Shown: piece after piece, positions 9,089 to 16,000 of the stretch | Position numbering within the stretch: position 1 is the stretch's first letter | Layout: every line of letters begins with the position of its first letter | From: JARKQH01 sp964631605 | Lineage (GTDB): Bacteria > Verrucomicrobiota > Verrucomicrobiia > Limisphaerales > UBA8199 | Length of the DNA: 64,000 bases | Assembly: GCA_964631605.1 (NCBI GenBank) | Contig: CAZVYG010000003.1 | Span: forward strand, 62,001-126,000 | Direction: 5' to 3' | Notes under the pieces: generated by a model | What the model saw: only the letters and a program-made list of their open reading frames with translations | Database searches by the model: none | Told to the model about the DNA's origin: nothing | Made by a program: the position numbers and the translations under genes

Positions 9089-9476
9089 GACCGTCGGCTT
9101 TCCCAACATCGGTCTGCAGGGTTTCGCCCCGAAACTGGCCAGGGGCGAAATTTCCGGCCTTTCCGGCGCGCACGATGATGCGCGATATTTCCAGATCAGT
9201 GTTCCGGTTCAGCCGGGCAATTCGGGCGGCGCCGTGGTGGACATTCGTGGCAACGTGGTGGGGATGGTGGCGGCGAAACTCAGCGCGAGGGCGGCGGTTG
9301 CCAGCTCCGGGTCGTTGCCGGAGAATGTGAATTACGCGGTGAAGAGCAGTTTTGTGCTCGGCTTCCTCGAGTCCGTCCCCGAGGTCTCCGCCCGGCTGAA
9401 GGAACCGAACGTGAAAGAGAGCAGATTTGAGGAGGTCGTGAAAGCAGCCGAGCAGGCTGCCGTGCTGGCTTATTGA
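9084..9476 (+). pseudogene. C-terminal fragment of a trypsin-like (S1C/DegP-type) serine protease
   Basis: About 130 residues starting ATVGFPNIGLQGFAPKLARG and containing the catalytic serine motif PGNSGGAVVD, followed by GNVVGMV and a C-terminal helix. The catalytic His and Asp, which precede this part in the family, are missing, as are the signal peptide and any PDZ domain. The 5' end is fused to the hicA fragment. Without the triad it cannot be an active protease. Confidence 0.8.
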
Positions 9477-9487
9477 GGGGGCTGTTG

Positions 9488-9879
9488 TGTCTGGCCCCGT
9501 TGGGGCTCGGAATTGAGGGCGAGGTGCCGATGGGGTGTGGCGCCCTTACAGGGCTGAGGACCGCGGGGGCCTGTAACCCCGGGCGGCGCCCCTCCACAGT
9601 CGGGGCTTGCCCGGGGCTGTTGTGTCTAGCCCCGTTGGGGCTCGGAATTGAGGACGCACCCTTCGGCGGCCGGGACTTGCCCGGGGCTGGTATGTCTGGC
9701 CGCGTTGGGGCTTGGAGTGGAGGGCGGCGCTTTTTGGATTCGCAAACAGGGGCGGGGCGGTTACCTTTCGGGGGACGATTTCATGCGTTTTCTGATGCTT
9801 AACTGGCGGGACCCGCTTAATCCGAAGTCGGGCGGAGCGGAACGGGTGAGCCAGGCCTATTGGGCGGCGCTCAAGCGGC
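9488..9879 (+). repeat. Segmental duplication, copy B (about 390 bp)
   Basis: Direct repeat of 6649-7036. It supplies the upstream region and first about 32 codons of the intact glycosyltransferase gene that starts at 9783. Sub-repeats with the inverted GCCCC-GTT-GGGGC core occur three times here as well. Such GC-rich units may be a dispersed family in this genome; that cannot be tested from one window. Confidence 0.9.
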
Positions 9880-10880
9880 GCGGTCATGAGGTTTGGTGGT
9901 TTGCGAATGCTTACCCGGGTTGCCGGGCCGCAGACGAGGTCGAGGGGATTCGGATTGTGCGCGGGGGGGGGCCTGGCGTTTCGATTGTTCGGGCGTGGCA
10001 ATGGTATCGGAGGCAACCGCGGTTTGATCTGGTGGTTGACCAGCACCATGGTTTGCCGTGGTTGGCGCCGTGGTGGTGCGGGACGCATTGCGTGGCCTAC
10101 ATTCACGAGGTGCTGGGGCCGATCTGGAAGGCTTTCTATTCGTGGCCGGTGAGCACGTTCGGCCAGTGGCAGGAGCGCTGGATTCAGCAGTGGTATCGGA
10201 AGGTTCCTTTTTGGACACCGTCGGAGTCCACGCGGCGGGCTTTGAACCAGCGGGGGATTGCGGATGTGACGGTTATTCCCAATGGAGTGGACACCGCGCC
10301 GTTGCCGGAGCTGGAGCTCAAACCTTTGAACCGTCCGCTGCGGCTGACGACGGTTTGCCGGCTGGCGCCGAACAAGCGGGTGGATCATGCCATTCACGTG
10401 GTGCGGCATTTGAAGGCAGCGGGCCTGGAGGCGCGCCTGACGGTGATGGGCACGGGCGAAAAGGCGGAGGAACTGAGGCGTCTGGCTGGGGCGCTCGGGG
10501 TGGCGGACCGGGTCGTTTTCGCGGGACAGGTGAGCGAGCAGCAGAAGAACGAGGGGCTGCGCCAGGCTCACCTGCTGCTGCATACTTCGATTCGCGAGGG
10601 ATGGGGCCTGAATGTGATCGAAGCCAATGCGATGGGGACGCCGGCGGTGGTTTACCCGGTGCATGGGCTGGTGGATTCCACGGTGCACGGCGAGACCGGC
10701 ATTGTGACGGAAAGCGAGAGCCCCGAGGCGATGGCGGCCGCCATCGGGCGGCTTTATGGCCAGCCGGCGGAGTATGAGCGCCTGCGGCGCAACGCCTGGG
10801 AGCGGTCGAGGAGTTTTCAGTGGGAGCGGGTGTTGCCCGCGGCGTGCGCGTGGCTGGAGCAAAAGGCGATGGGGCGCTGA
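9783..10880 (+). CDS. GT4-family glycosyltransferase
   Basis: Predicted retaining glycosyltransferase that adds a sugar from a nucleotide-sugar donor to a surface glycan or lipid. The chosen ATG gives 365 residues beginning MRFLMLNWRDPLNPKSGGAE, the usual GT4 opening; in-frame codons upstream belong to the repeat segment. The first domain has the acceptor-side GGAE loop and an HEVLGP segment. The C-terminal domain has VCRLAPNKRVDHAI and the E-x7-E donor motif EGWGLNVIE (E272/E280). The 5' end and upstream region are duplicated at 6649-7036. Donor and acceptor are unknown. Confidence 0.88.
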   Translation: MRFLMLNWRDPLNPKSGGAERVSQAYWAALKRRGHEVWWFANAYPGCRAADEVEGIRIVRGGGPGVSIVRAWQWYRRQPRFDLVVDQHHGLPWLAPWWCGTHCVAYIHEVLGPIWKAFYSWPVSTFGQWQERWIQQWYRKVPFWTPSESTRRALNQRGIADVTVIPNGVDTAPLPELELKPLNRPLRLTTVCRLAPNKRVDHAIHVVRHLKAAGLEARLTVMGTGEKAEELRRLAGALGVADRVVFAGQVSEQQKNEGLRQAHLLLHTSIREGWGLNVIEANAMGTPAVVYPVHGLVDSTVHGETGIVTESESPEAMAAAIGRLYGQPAEYERLRRNAWERSRSFQWERVLPAACAWLEQKAMGR

Positions 10881-11011
10881 GGGGCGGGGGCGCGGCGGGG
10901 GGCCTGGAAGTCGCCCTCAGCCAAGCCTGGGCACGGGGCGGGATTGGAGTTCGGGCGGGATTGACGACCAGCGAGACCGCGTGGCCGATTTGACCGCGGT
11001 ATGAATTTGGA

Positions 11012-12160
11012 ATGAGAGCGATTATGATGACCATCACGAAACGACGAAGTTGGCCGGCAGCGCAAGGGCTGGCCGGAGTGCTGGCGTGGCTGAGCCTTTG
11101 GGGCGCGGGCGCCGCCGCCATCGAGTCCAATCTCGAGAAGACTTTTCAGGTCGGGGACCATCCGCGCTTCGAGCTGGATTCCGATCGTGGGTCGGTCGAA
11201 ATCCGGGTGGGAGACGCCGCAGAGATTCAAGTCAAGGTCGAGCGGGCCGTGACTGATGGGACGGCCGCGCAGGCCCGGGAAATCTTCGCGGCGCACAAGG
11301 TCACTTTTGACCAGGACGGGCCCAGGGTTTCCGTGCGCAGCCGGCTGACGCGGGAGGAGCTTTTGCGGGGCCGGCGCCGGCCGCAGTTACGAGTGCGGTT
11401 CGTGGTCACGGTGCCGCCCGAATGCGAGCTGGATATCAAGACCGCTGCGGGGAGCATCCAAGGCGGCAACCATGCGGGAGAGGTTCACGCCCGCACCGCC
11501 GGCGGCAACATCGAGTTTGGCGAGATTCGCGGCGGTTTTGAGGCAGTGACCGCAGCGGGGAGCATCCAGTGCGCGGGAGCGACGGGCCCGGTCAGCGCCA
11601 GGACCTCGGCGGGCCATCTGCGGATGGGACGTTTGGAGGCCGACGCCAGTTTGGAGACCTCGGCCGGTTCGATCAGCATCAAGCGGGTTGGAGGAAAACT
11701 GCGCGCCCGGACGTCTGGAGGAAACATTGAAGCCGGCGAGTTGCTGGGCCCCGCCACGATCGAGACCTCGGCGGGGTCCATCACCGTGGGGACGGCCCAT
11801 GCGAAGTTGGAAGCCAGGACTTCAGGCGGCGGCCTTAACCTGGAGGACCTGCGCGCTGCCGTGGTTGCCAGCACCTCGGCGGGGTCCATCAAGGCGACGT
11901 TCACGGCCCAGCCGGAGGGCGACTGCCGCCTGACAACGTCGGGCGGCAACCTCGAGGTGCGGCTCGACCCGGAGCTGGNNNNNNNNNNTTTCGAGCTGAA
12001 CGCCACCGCCAATGCGGGCCGGGTGAGAACAGAATTGCCTGTGGCAGCCACGGTGGTTGGGGAACACCGTGCGGAGCAGCTTCAGGGCAGGATCAATGGC
12101 GGCGGCCCGGCGCTGGTGTTGAAGACATCGGCCGGGAGCATTCATCTGCGCAAGCGGTGA
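11012..12160 (+). CDS. Secreted DUF4097-like repeat protein, interrupted by an assembly gap
   Basis: A signal-anchor segment (GLAGVLAWLSLWGAGAAA) is followed by about 110 non-repeat residues and then a chain of repeats of about 19-20 residues. The repeats alternate TSAGSI/TAAGSI with TSGGNI/TAGGNI, consistent with a right-handed beta-solenoid of the DUF4097 type. Ten Ns at 11979-11988 fall inside the gene; the frame is open on both sides, but true length is uncertain. The final repeat (KTSAGSIHLRKR) closes the protein. Function is unknown; related proteins are often surface or envelope-stress associated. Alternative starts at 11024 and 11027 are possible. Confidence 0.75.
   Translation: MRAIMMTITKRRSWPAAQGLAGVLAWLSLWGAGAAAIESNLEKTFQVGDHPRFELDSDRGSVEIRVGDAAEIQVKVERAVTDGTAAQAREIFAAHKVTFDQDGPRVSVRSRLTREELLRGRRRPQLRVRFVVTVPPECELDIKTAAGSIQGGNHAGEVHARTAGGNIEFGEIRGGFEAVTAAGSIQCAGATGPVSARTSAGHLRMGRLEADASLETSAGSISIKRVGGKLRARTSGGNIEAGELLGPATIETSAGSITVGTAHAKLEARTSGGGLNLEDLRAAVVASTSAGSIKATFTAQPEGDCRLTTSGGNLEVRLDPELXXXXFELNATANAGRVRTELPVAATVVGEHRAEQLQGRINGGGPALVLKTSAGSIHLRKR
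11979..11988. other. Assembly gap (10 N)
   Basis: Ten ambiguous bases inside the repeat protein gene. A fixed run of 10 often stands for a gap of unknown size, and the repeated coding sequence around it is the likely cause of the assembly break. Confidence 0.98.
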
Positions 12161-12325
12161 ACCCCCTGCCAAGACCGCTGGCCCGTTAAACCGCTCTGCC
12201 CCCTGTTCCGTTGGCAGAGAGTCACTTGTGGTGCTCGGAACCTCCATGGACCGCACCGGCGCCTCCCAGCGAGGATCGTTTGCCGATGCAGCAGGGTCCC
12301 GATTCCGAAGGCGGAAACTTCAGCC

Positions 12326-12353
12326 TTGACATCACGTGCCAATCGTGTAAGCT
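12326..12353 (+). promoter_or_regulatory. Candidate sigma-70 type promoter of the PEP-CTERM gene
   Basis: A perfect -35 TTGACA at 12326 is followed after 16 bp by TAAGCT at 12348-12353. It lies about 65 bp before the ATG at 12418. The same TTGACA-16-TAAnCT arrangement precedes the BlaI gene at 61642, which supports both calls. Confidence 0.5.
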
Positions 12354-12417
12354 GGTGACAAATCTCAATAATCAGACAGCCACATTTGACCCGCTAACAT
12401 TTAACAACTCATTCCCT

Positions 12418-13191
12418 ATGAATACCTTAAACAGATTCGGCATCCCCAACCCAGTGAGCGGAATGGCGGCCGCCGCTCTGCTGGCCGCGTTTGCCCTGCC
12501 GGCTTCCGCACTGCAGCTTTCCCTGGGCATCCGCGAAACCGCAGCCGGGGGCGGCGCCGAAGTTCCCATTGGCGGCAATGCCGGGGCTTCGGGCGGGATC
12601 GAATGGGTGGACTTGAATTCGAAAACGGTTTTGTTCGATGGGTTGTGGCATGCCTACACCTGGAATCTGAGCACGGCCACCTTCACGGCATTCGCGGGCG
12701 CTACCGCCAACAACGTGCTCAACGGCAACTACGGCTCGATTGAAAGCCTACGCTTTCGCAATAACACCGGCGTCAGCGGCCCGTTCACGGTCTGGATTGA
12801 TTATGTGGTCAACACCGTGAGTTCCGGTCCCGTGGTCATTCAGAGTTTTGAGGGATTCGCCGATGGCACGGAAGTCATCTTCCAGGAACCCAGCTTCTCG
12901 GGCTCCACGTCGGGCAGTATCGCGCCGGGAAGCAGCGCGGGCGTGGACAACTCACTCGCATTCGACGGCACGGCATCGTACAAGGTGAATTGGTCCTTCG
13001 TGGACAATACCGACCGCTGGCTGCGGCTCACCACGTTCAATGCGGCCAATACCCCGAATCCCCTCATACGCTTTGACCAGAACAGCGAGGTTACGGTGTA
13101 TATGATGGCCGTCGTTCCGGAACCGACCAGCGCGGTCATGTTGCTCCTGGGCGGGGCGATGTTGCTGATCGCCCGGCGACGCCGGTCTTGA
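12418..13191 (+). CDS. PEP-CTERM sorting-domain surface protein
   Basis: A 257-residue exported protein of unknown function. It has an N-terminal signal peptide (hydrophobic core about residues 15-30, AAALLAAFALPASA). A beta-rich, Ser/Thr/Asn-rich body follows with two similar halves, each containing a D-G-T or D-Y-V strand region. The C-terminal sorting signal is VPEP at residue 233, then a hydrophobic helix (MLLLGGAMLLIA) and a basic RRRR tail. Proteins of this class are processed by exosortase/EpsH and linked to exopolysaccharide; no exosortase gene is in the window. A strong promoter candidate lies upstream. Upstream in-frame codons lack signal-peptide character, so the ATG at 12418 is preferred. 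Confidence 0.88.
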   Translation: MNTLNRFGIPNPVSGMAAAALLAAFALPASALQLSLGIRETAAGGGAEVPIGGNAGASGGIEWVDLNSKTVLFDGLWHAYTWNLSTATFTAFAGATANNVLNGNYGSIESLRFRNNTGVSGPFTVWIDYVVNTVSSGPVVIQSFEGFADGTEVIFQEPSFSGSTSGSIAPGSSAGVDNSLAFDGTASYKVNWSFVDNTDRWLRLTTFNAANTPNPLIRFDQNSEVTVYMMAVVPEPTSAVMLLLGGAMLLIARRRRS

Positions 13192-13275
13192 CCGCTAGCT
13201 CGGCGGGACCTTTCGATTGTCTCGAGCGACAGCATCCCGGCGGATGTCTGGGGCGCGGTTCAAGGTTTGTTCCCT

Positions 13276-13959
13276 CTACGGCGCCGTGAGCGCCTTGCCG
13301 TTATCGGCAGGGCCGAGGTTGAGGAGGAACGGAGCGGCGGTTTTGGCCCAGGCTTCCGGCGAGGGGTAATTGGCGGCGGCCTTGCCGAAGCAGCTTTGCA
13401 ACATGCGGGTGTTGATGATGCCGGGATTGAGGGCGACGGCCGCCATGCCCGAGGGCAACTCCTGGGCGAAAGCCTGGGTCAGGCCTTCGATGGCCCATTT
13501 GCTGGCGCAATAGGGCGCGACCTCGGCTTCCGCCGAGCGCCCCCAGCCGGAGCTGAAATTGACAATGACGCCTTGCCTGCGTTTGACCATTTCGGGCACG
13601 ACATAGCGAATGACATTGGCCACGCCTTTGACGTTGACATCCATGACTTCGTCAAACTCCCGCGCGGTGACCTCCCACAGGCGGGCGTTTTTGTTGATGA
13701 CCGCCGCGTTGTTGAGCAGCAGGTCGGGCGGGCCGTGAGAGGTCAGCAAGAGGCTGGCCCAGGATTTGACCTCCGCGTCGGAAGAGACATCAATCATGTA
13801 GAAATCGTGCGGGGGGCCGAATTGCCGCCGCAACTGGTCAATTCTGGCCTTGGTCCTTCCGCAGCCGAGGACGGTGTGGCCGAGGCGGACAAATTCCGCC
13901 GCCAGCGCCCAGCCCAACCCATAGGTGGCCCCGGTTATCAATATCGTTTTTCCGGCCAT
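13276..13959 (-). CDS. Short-chain dehydrogenase/reductase
   Basis: An NAD(P)-dependent oxidoreductase of the classical SDR type, 227 residues from the chosen ATG (MAGKTILITGA). The nucleotide-binding TGATYGLG lies at about 9-16 and the structural NNA motif appears as LLNNAAV. The catalytic Ser lies in NFSSGWG and the Y-x3-K is in PYCASK near 148-152. Longer frames add a non-conserved leader of 16 residues. The gene faces the PEP-CTERM gene and appears monocistronic. The substrate is unknown. Confidence 0.9.
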   Translation of the reverse strand: MAGKTILITGATYGLGWALAAEFVRLGHTVLGCGRTKARIDQLRRQFGPPHDFYMIDVSSDAEVKSWASLLLTSHGPPDLLLNNAAVINKNARLWEVTAREFDEVMDVNVKGVANVIRYVVPEMVKRRQGVIVNFSSGWGRSAEAEVAPYCASKWAIEGLTQAFAQELPSGMAAVALNPGIINTRMLQSCFGKAAANYPSPEAWAKTAAPFLLNLGPADNGKALTAP

Positions 13960-14099
13960 AATCGTGTGAGAAGCGCGCATTTTCCACAGAGCCGGGCGGA
14001 ATAGCAACGGTTTTCGCCGTGGTTTTTTTACGCGCCGGGGTTCGGCAACTTTTCAGCCCGGGCGGGAAGAGGGGCGGCGAGGACGCGGCTTGGGAAGGA

Positions 14100-15578
14100 T
14101 CAGCGGGGGGCGGTATTGGTGCGGCGGGTGACCTGGGGAGGCGGGAGATTGGTTGGGGTCACGGCGGGGGGAATCCCCTGGGTGTGGATTTCCCGGACTG
14201 CGGCTGGAACCGGCCGGAGAGCGTTGGCGCGCACATCCAACAGGTCCAGTTGCTGGATGGCCTGGTTGGCTGCCCGTTGCAGGGCGCCGCTCGGGCGGCG
14301 GCGGGCGAAGCCGCCGCCACGGTGGCCTTGCTTGAGATAAGTGTCCAGGACAACGCAATACTCATCCACCAAGGCGGCCAGATCGGGGGCGACGCGCACC
14401 CGCAAATGGAGCAGTTCGCGAAACTTGGCTTCGAGGGCGGGGGCCTGGCGCGGCGGCTCCCAATCGCGGATCACGGCCTGGAGCGTGACGTCGGCATTGA
14501 GCGGAACCGCGTTGGAGGTGGAATGGACCTGGACCGGAATGCGCAACGCCTCGAGCAGTTTTTCCCAACTGTCCTGGATGTGCCAGGTGTCGGTCAGGTC
14601 CCGGCCGGTGAAGTGCACCACGTAAAGCGACCACCACTTCTCGACGTCGAGGGGCCGTTGAAAGTGGTTCTGGTAGGCCTCGAGAAACGCGAACTGCCAG
14701 TTGTGGTATCGCGGCAGAAGCTCGAGCATCCGGCGCATGGCGCCCCGCTGGTCGGGGAGCCCGAGCAAAGCGGTGACGAACAACTGGGCGCTGGAGCGGT
14801 AGCGCTCGGCTTCCGGGCCCTCGGTGCCGTCAGGCCCGGGCCAGCTCAGCTCCTCGAAGGTGAGCGGCGAACTCCGGGTCAAGTGTTGATGGACCGCCTC
14901 GAGCGGATTGGAGAGGCGGGCCTGGACCATGGTGGGCGTGAAGCGCATGCCGCCCGGGTGCTCCTTCGGCGGCGGGAGGAAAATGGCAAGCTCGCTGGAC
15001 CTCAGCAATTGTTCGGCCAGGCCATCCACCAGCCAGCGGGGCAATTCCACCGTCCGCTCCGCCGCGCCGCGGTTGGCATACTCGAGCAAAAGCACCTGGA
15101 CCATGGCCCGCAGGTAGCGGGCCTTCTCGACCAGGTGAGGCATCTCGACCCGATACTGCCAGCCGTCCCGGAATCGTTCCGCCAAAACGACGATGGGGTT
15201 GTCGGGGCCCCGACCAGCCTGCACCACCATCGAGATTTTCCCCTGCCAGGGTCCGCGAATTTCGAGGTGACGCCACAATTCCTGTTTCAAACGCTCGCAG
15301 GAAACCGGCACGAGGGTCGGCTCGAGCCGGATATAGGCCGGGTTGGTTTCGAGGTTCGACCTCCACTGCGCCGGTCCGGTCGCCGGGAGTGTCTGCACGA
15401 CAAACTGTCCGGAATGGCTGCGCGCGGTGGTGGGCGGTTCCGGGAGGGCTGCCGTTGCGGCGCGGTCCCAGAGCAACAAAAACAGAACCAGGCCGCCGAC
15501 TCGAGATCGGGAGAGGAGGGACATCCAGAAGCAAGGGCGGCGGCCGGGCCGGGTGAGAATGGATGGTCCCGGGTTCAT
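14100..15578 (-). CDS. Secreted protein of unknown function with a peptidase-MA-like remnant
   Basis: A 492-residue protein with an N-terminal export signal (VGGLVLFLLLWDRAATA). No family is recognised with certainty. The middle contains LLLEYANRGAAERTVELPRWLVDGLAEQLL, written here only as two key parts: LLLEYANR and WLVDGLAE. This resembles the segment after the zinc site in gluzincin (peptidase MA) proteins, but the HExxH that should precede LLLEY is absent (RAMVQ instead). It is therefore perhaps a catalytically dead relative; this is inference. It starts 2 bp after the fmdB-like stop, so the two genes are co-transcribed. Confidence 0.6.
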   Translation of the reverse strand: MNPGPSILTRPGRRPCFWMSLLSRSRVGGLVLFLLLWDRAATAALPEPPTTARSHSGQFVVQTLPATGPAQWRSNLETNPAYIRLEPTLVPVSCERLKQELWRHLEIRGPWQGKISMVVQAGRGPDNPIVVLAERFRDGWQYRVEMPHLVEKARYLRAMVQVLLLEYANRGAAERTVELPRWLVDGLAEQLLRSSELAIFLPPPKEHPGGMRFTPTMVQARLSNPLEAVHQHLTRSSPLTFEELSWPGPDGTEGPEAERYRSSAQLFVTALLGLPDQRGAMRRMLELLPRYHNWQFAFLEAYQNHFQRPLDVEKWWSLYVVHFTGRDLTDTWHIQDSWEKLLEALRIPVQVHSTSNAVPLNADVTLQAVIRDWEPPRQAPALEAKFRELLHLRVRVAPDLAALVDEYCVVLDTYLKQGHRGGGFARRRPSGALQRAANQAIQQLDLLDVRANALRPVPAAVREIHTQGIPPAVTPTNLPPPQVTRRTNTAPR

Positions 15579-15580
15579 GC

Positions 15581-15937
15581 TTACCCGGCGCCCCTGGCGC
15601 TGGAGGCCGCCGCGGGTTTGCCGGCGGCGGGTGTGGAGGAAGAGTTGCCAGCGCCGGAGCCGTTCCCCGAACCGGATTTGGAATCGCTGCCGCCCGAGGC
15701 GGTGTCCTTGCGCGCCGCCTGTTTGTAGCTCTCGCTGCGATAATCGGTGATGTAAAAGCCGCTGCCTTTGAAGAGCAGCCCCGCGCCGCCACTGATGGCG
15801 CGGCGGACCTTGCCTTTGCCCCAGCGCTTCATGGCGCAGGCTTCCTTCGGACATACCTTCAGCGGCGAGTCCGATATTGATTGAAATTGTTCAAACTCAT
15901 GACCGCACTTCTCGCAAATGTATTCGTATGTCGGCAT
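15581..15937 (-). CDS. FmdB-family zinc-ribbon protein
   Basis: A 118-residue protein with the FmdB zinc ribbon at its start: MPTYEYICEKCGHEFE with C8/C11 and CPKEAC with C29/C34. A segment ending GSGFYITDYRS is typical of the family, followed by a disordered Gly/Ser/Ala tail. FmdB-type proteins are small putative regulators with no proven general function. A strong Shine-Dalgarno AGGAAGG sits 6-7 bp before the ATG. The following secreted-protein gene begins 2 bp after its stop. Confidence 0.9.
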   Translation of the reverse strand: MPTYEYICEKCGHEFEQFQSISDSPLKVCPKEACAMKRWGKGKVRRAISGGAGLLFKGSGFYITDYRSESYKQAARKDTASGGSDSKSGSGNGSGAGNSSSTPAAGKPAAASSARGAG

Positions 15938-15943
15938 AGCCAG

Positions 15944-15950
15944 CCTTCCT
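15944..15950 (-). promoter_or_regulatory. Strong Shine-Dalgarno of the fmdB-like gene
   Basis: AGGAAGG on the minus strand, six bases before the ATG. It is one of the clearest ribosome-binding sites in the window and fixes the fmdB-like start. Confidence 0.7.
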
Positions 15951-16000
15951 TAATAGTCGGGGCGAGGGGAACGGTCAAGTTCGGTCCGAGCGCGTTCGGG

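Larger units (their letters stand above)
8645..9487. other. Gene-debris stretch between sulfatase and duplication copy B
   Basis: Apart from the HicB, HicA and protease remnants listed separately, nothing recognisable is seen between 8645 and 8834. The stretch joins unrelated gene fragments directly, which suggests repeated illegitimate recombination. Confidence 0.6.

Noticed and set aside
9546..10862. 438-codon minus-strand frame over the GT4 gene
   Set aside because: Pro/Arg-rich shadow; the plus strand carries the GT4 motifs.
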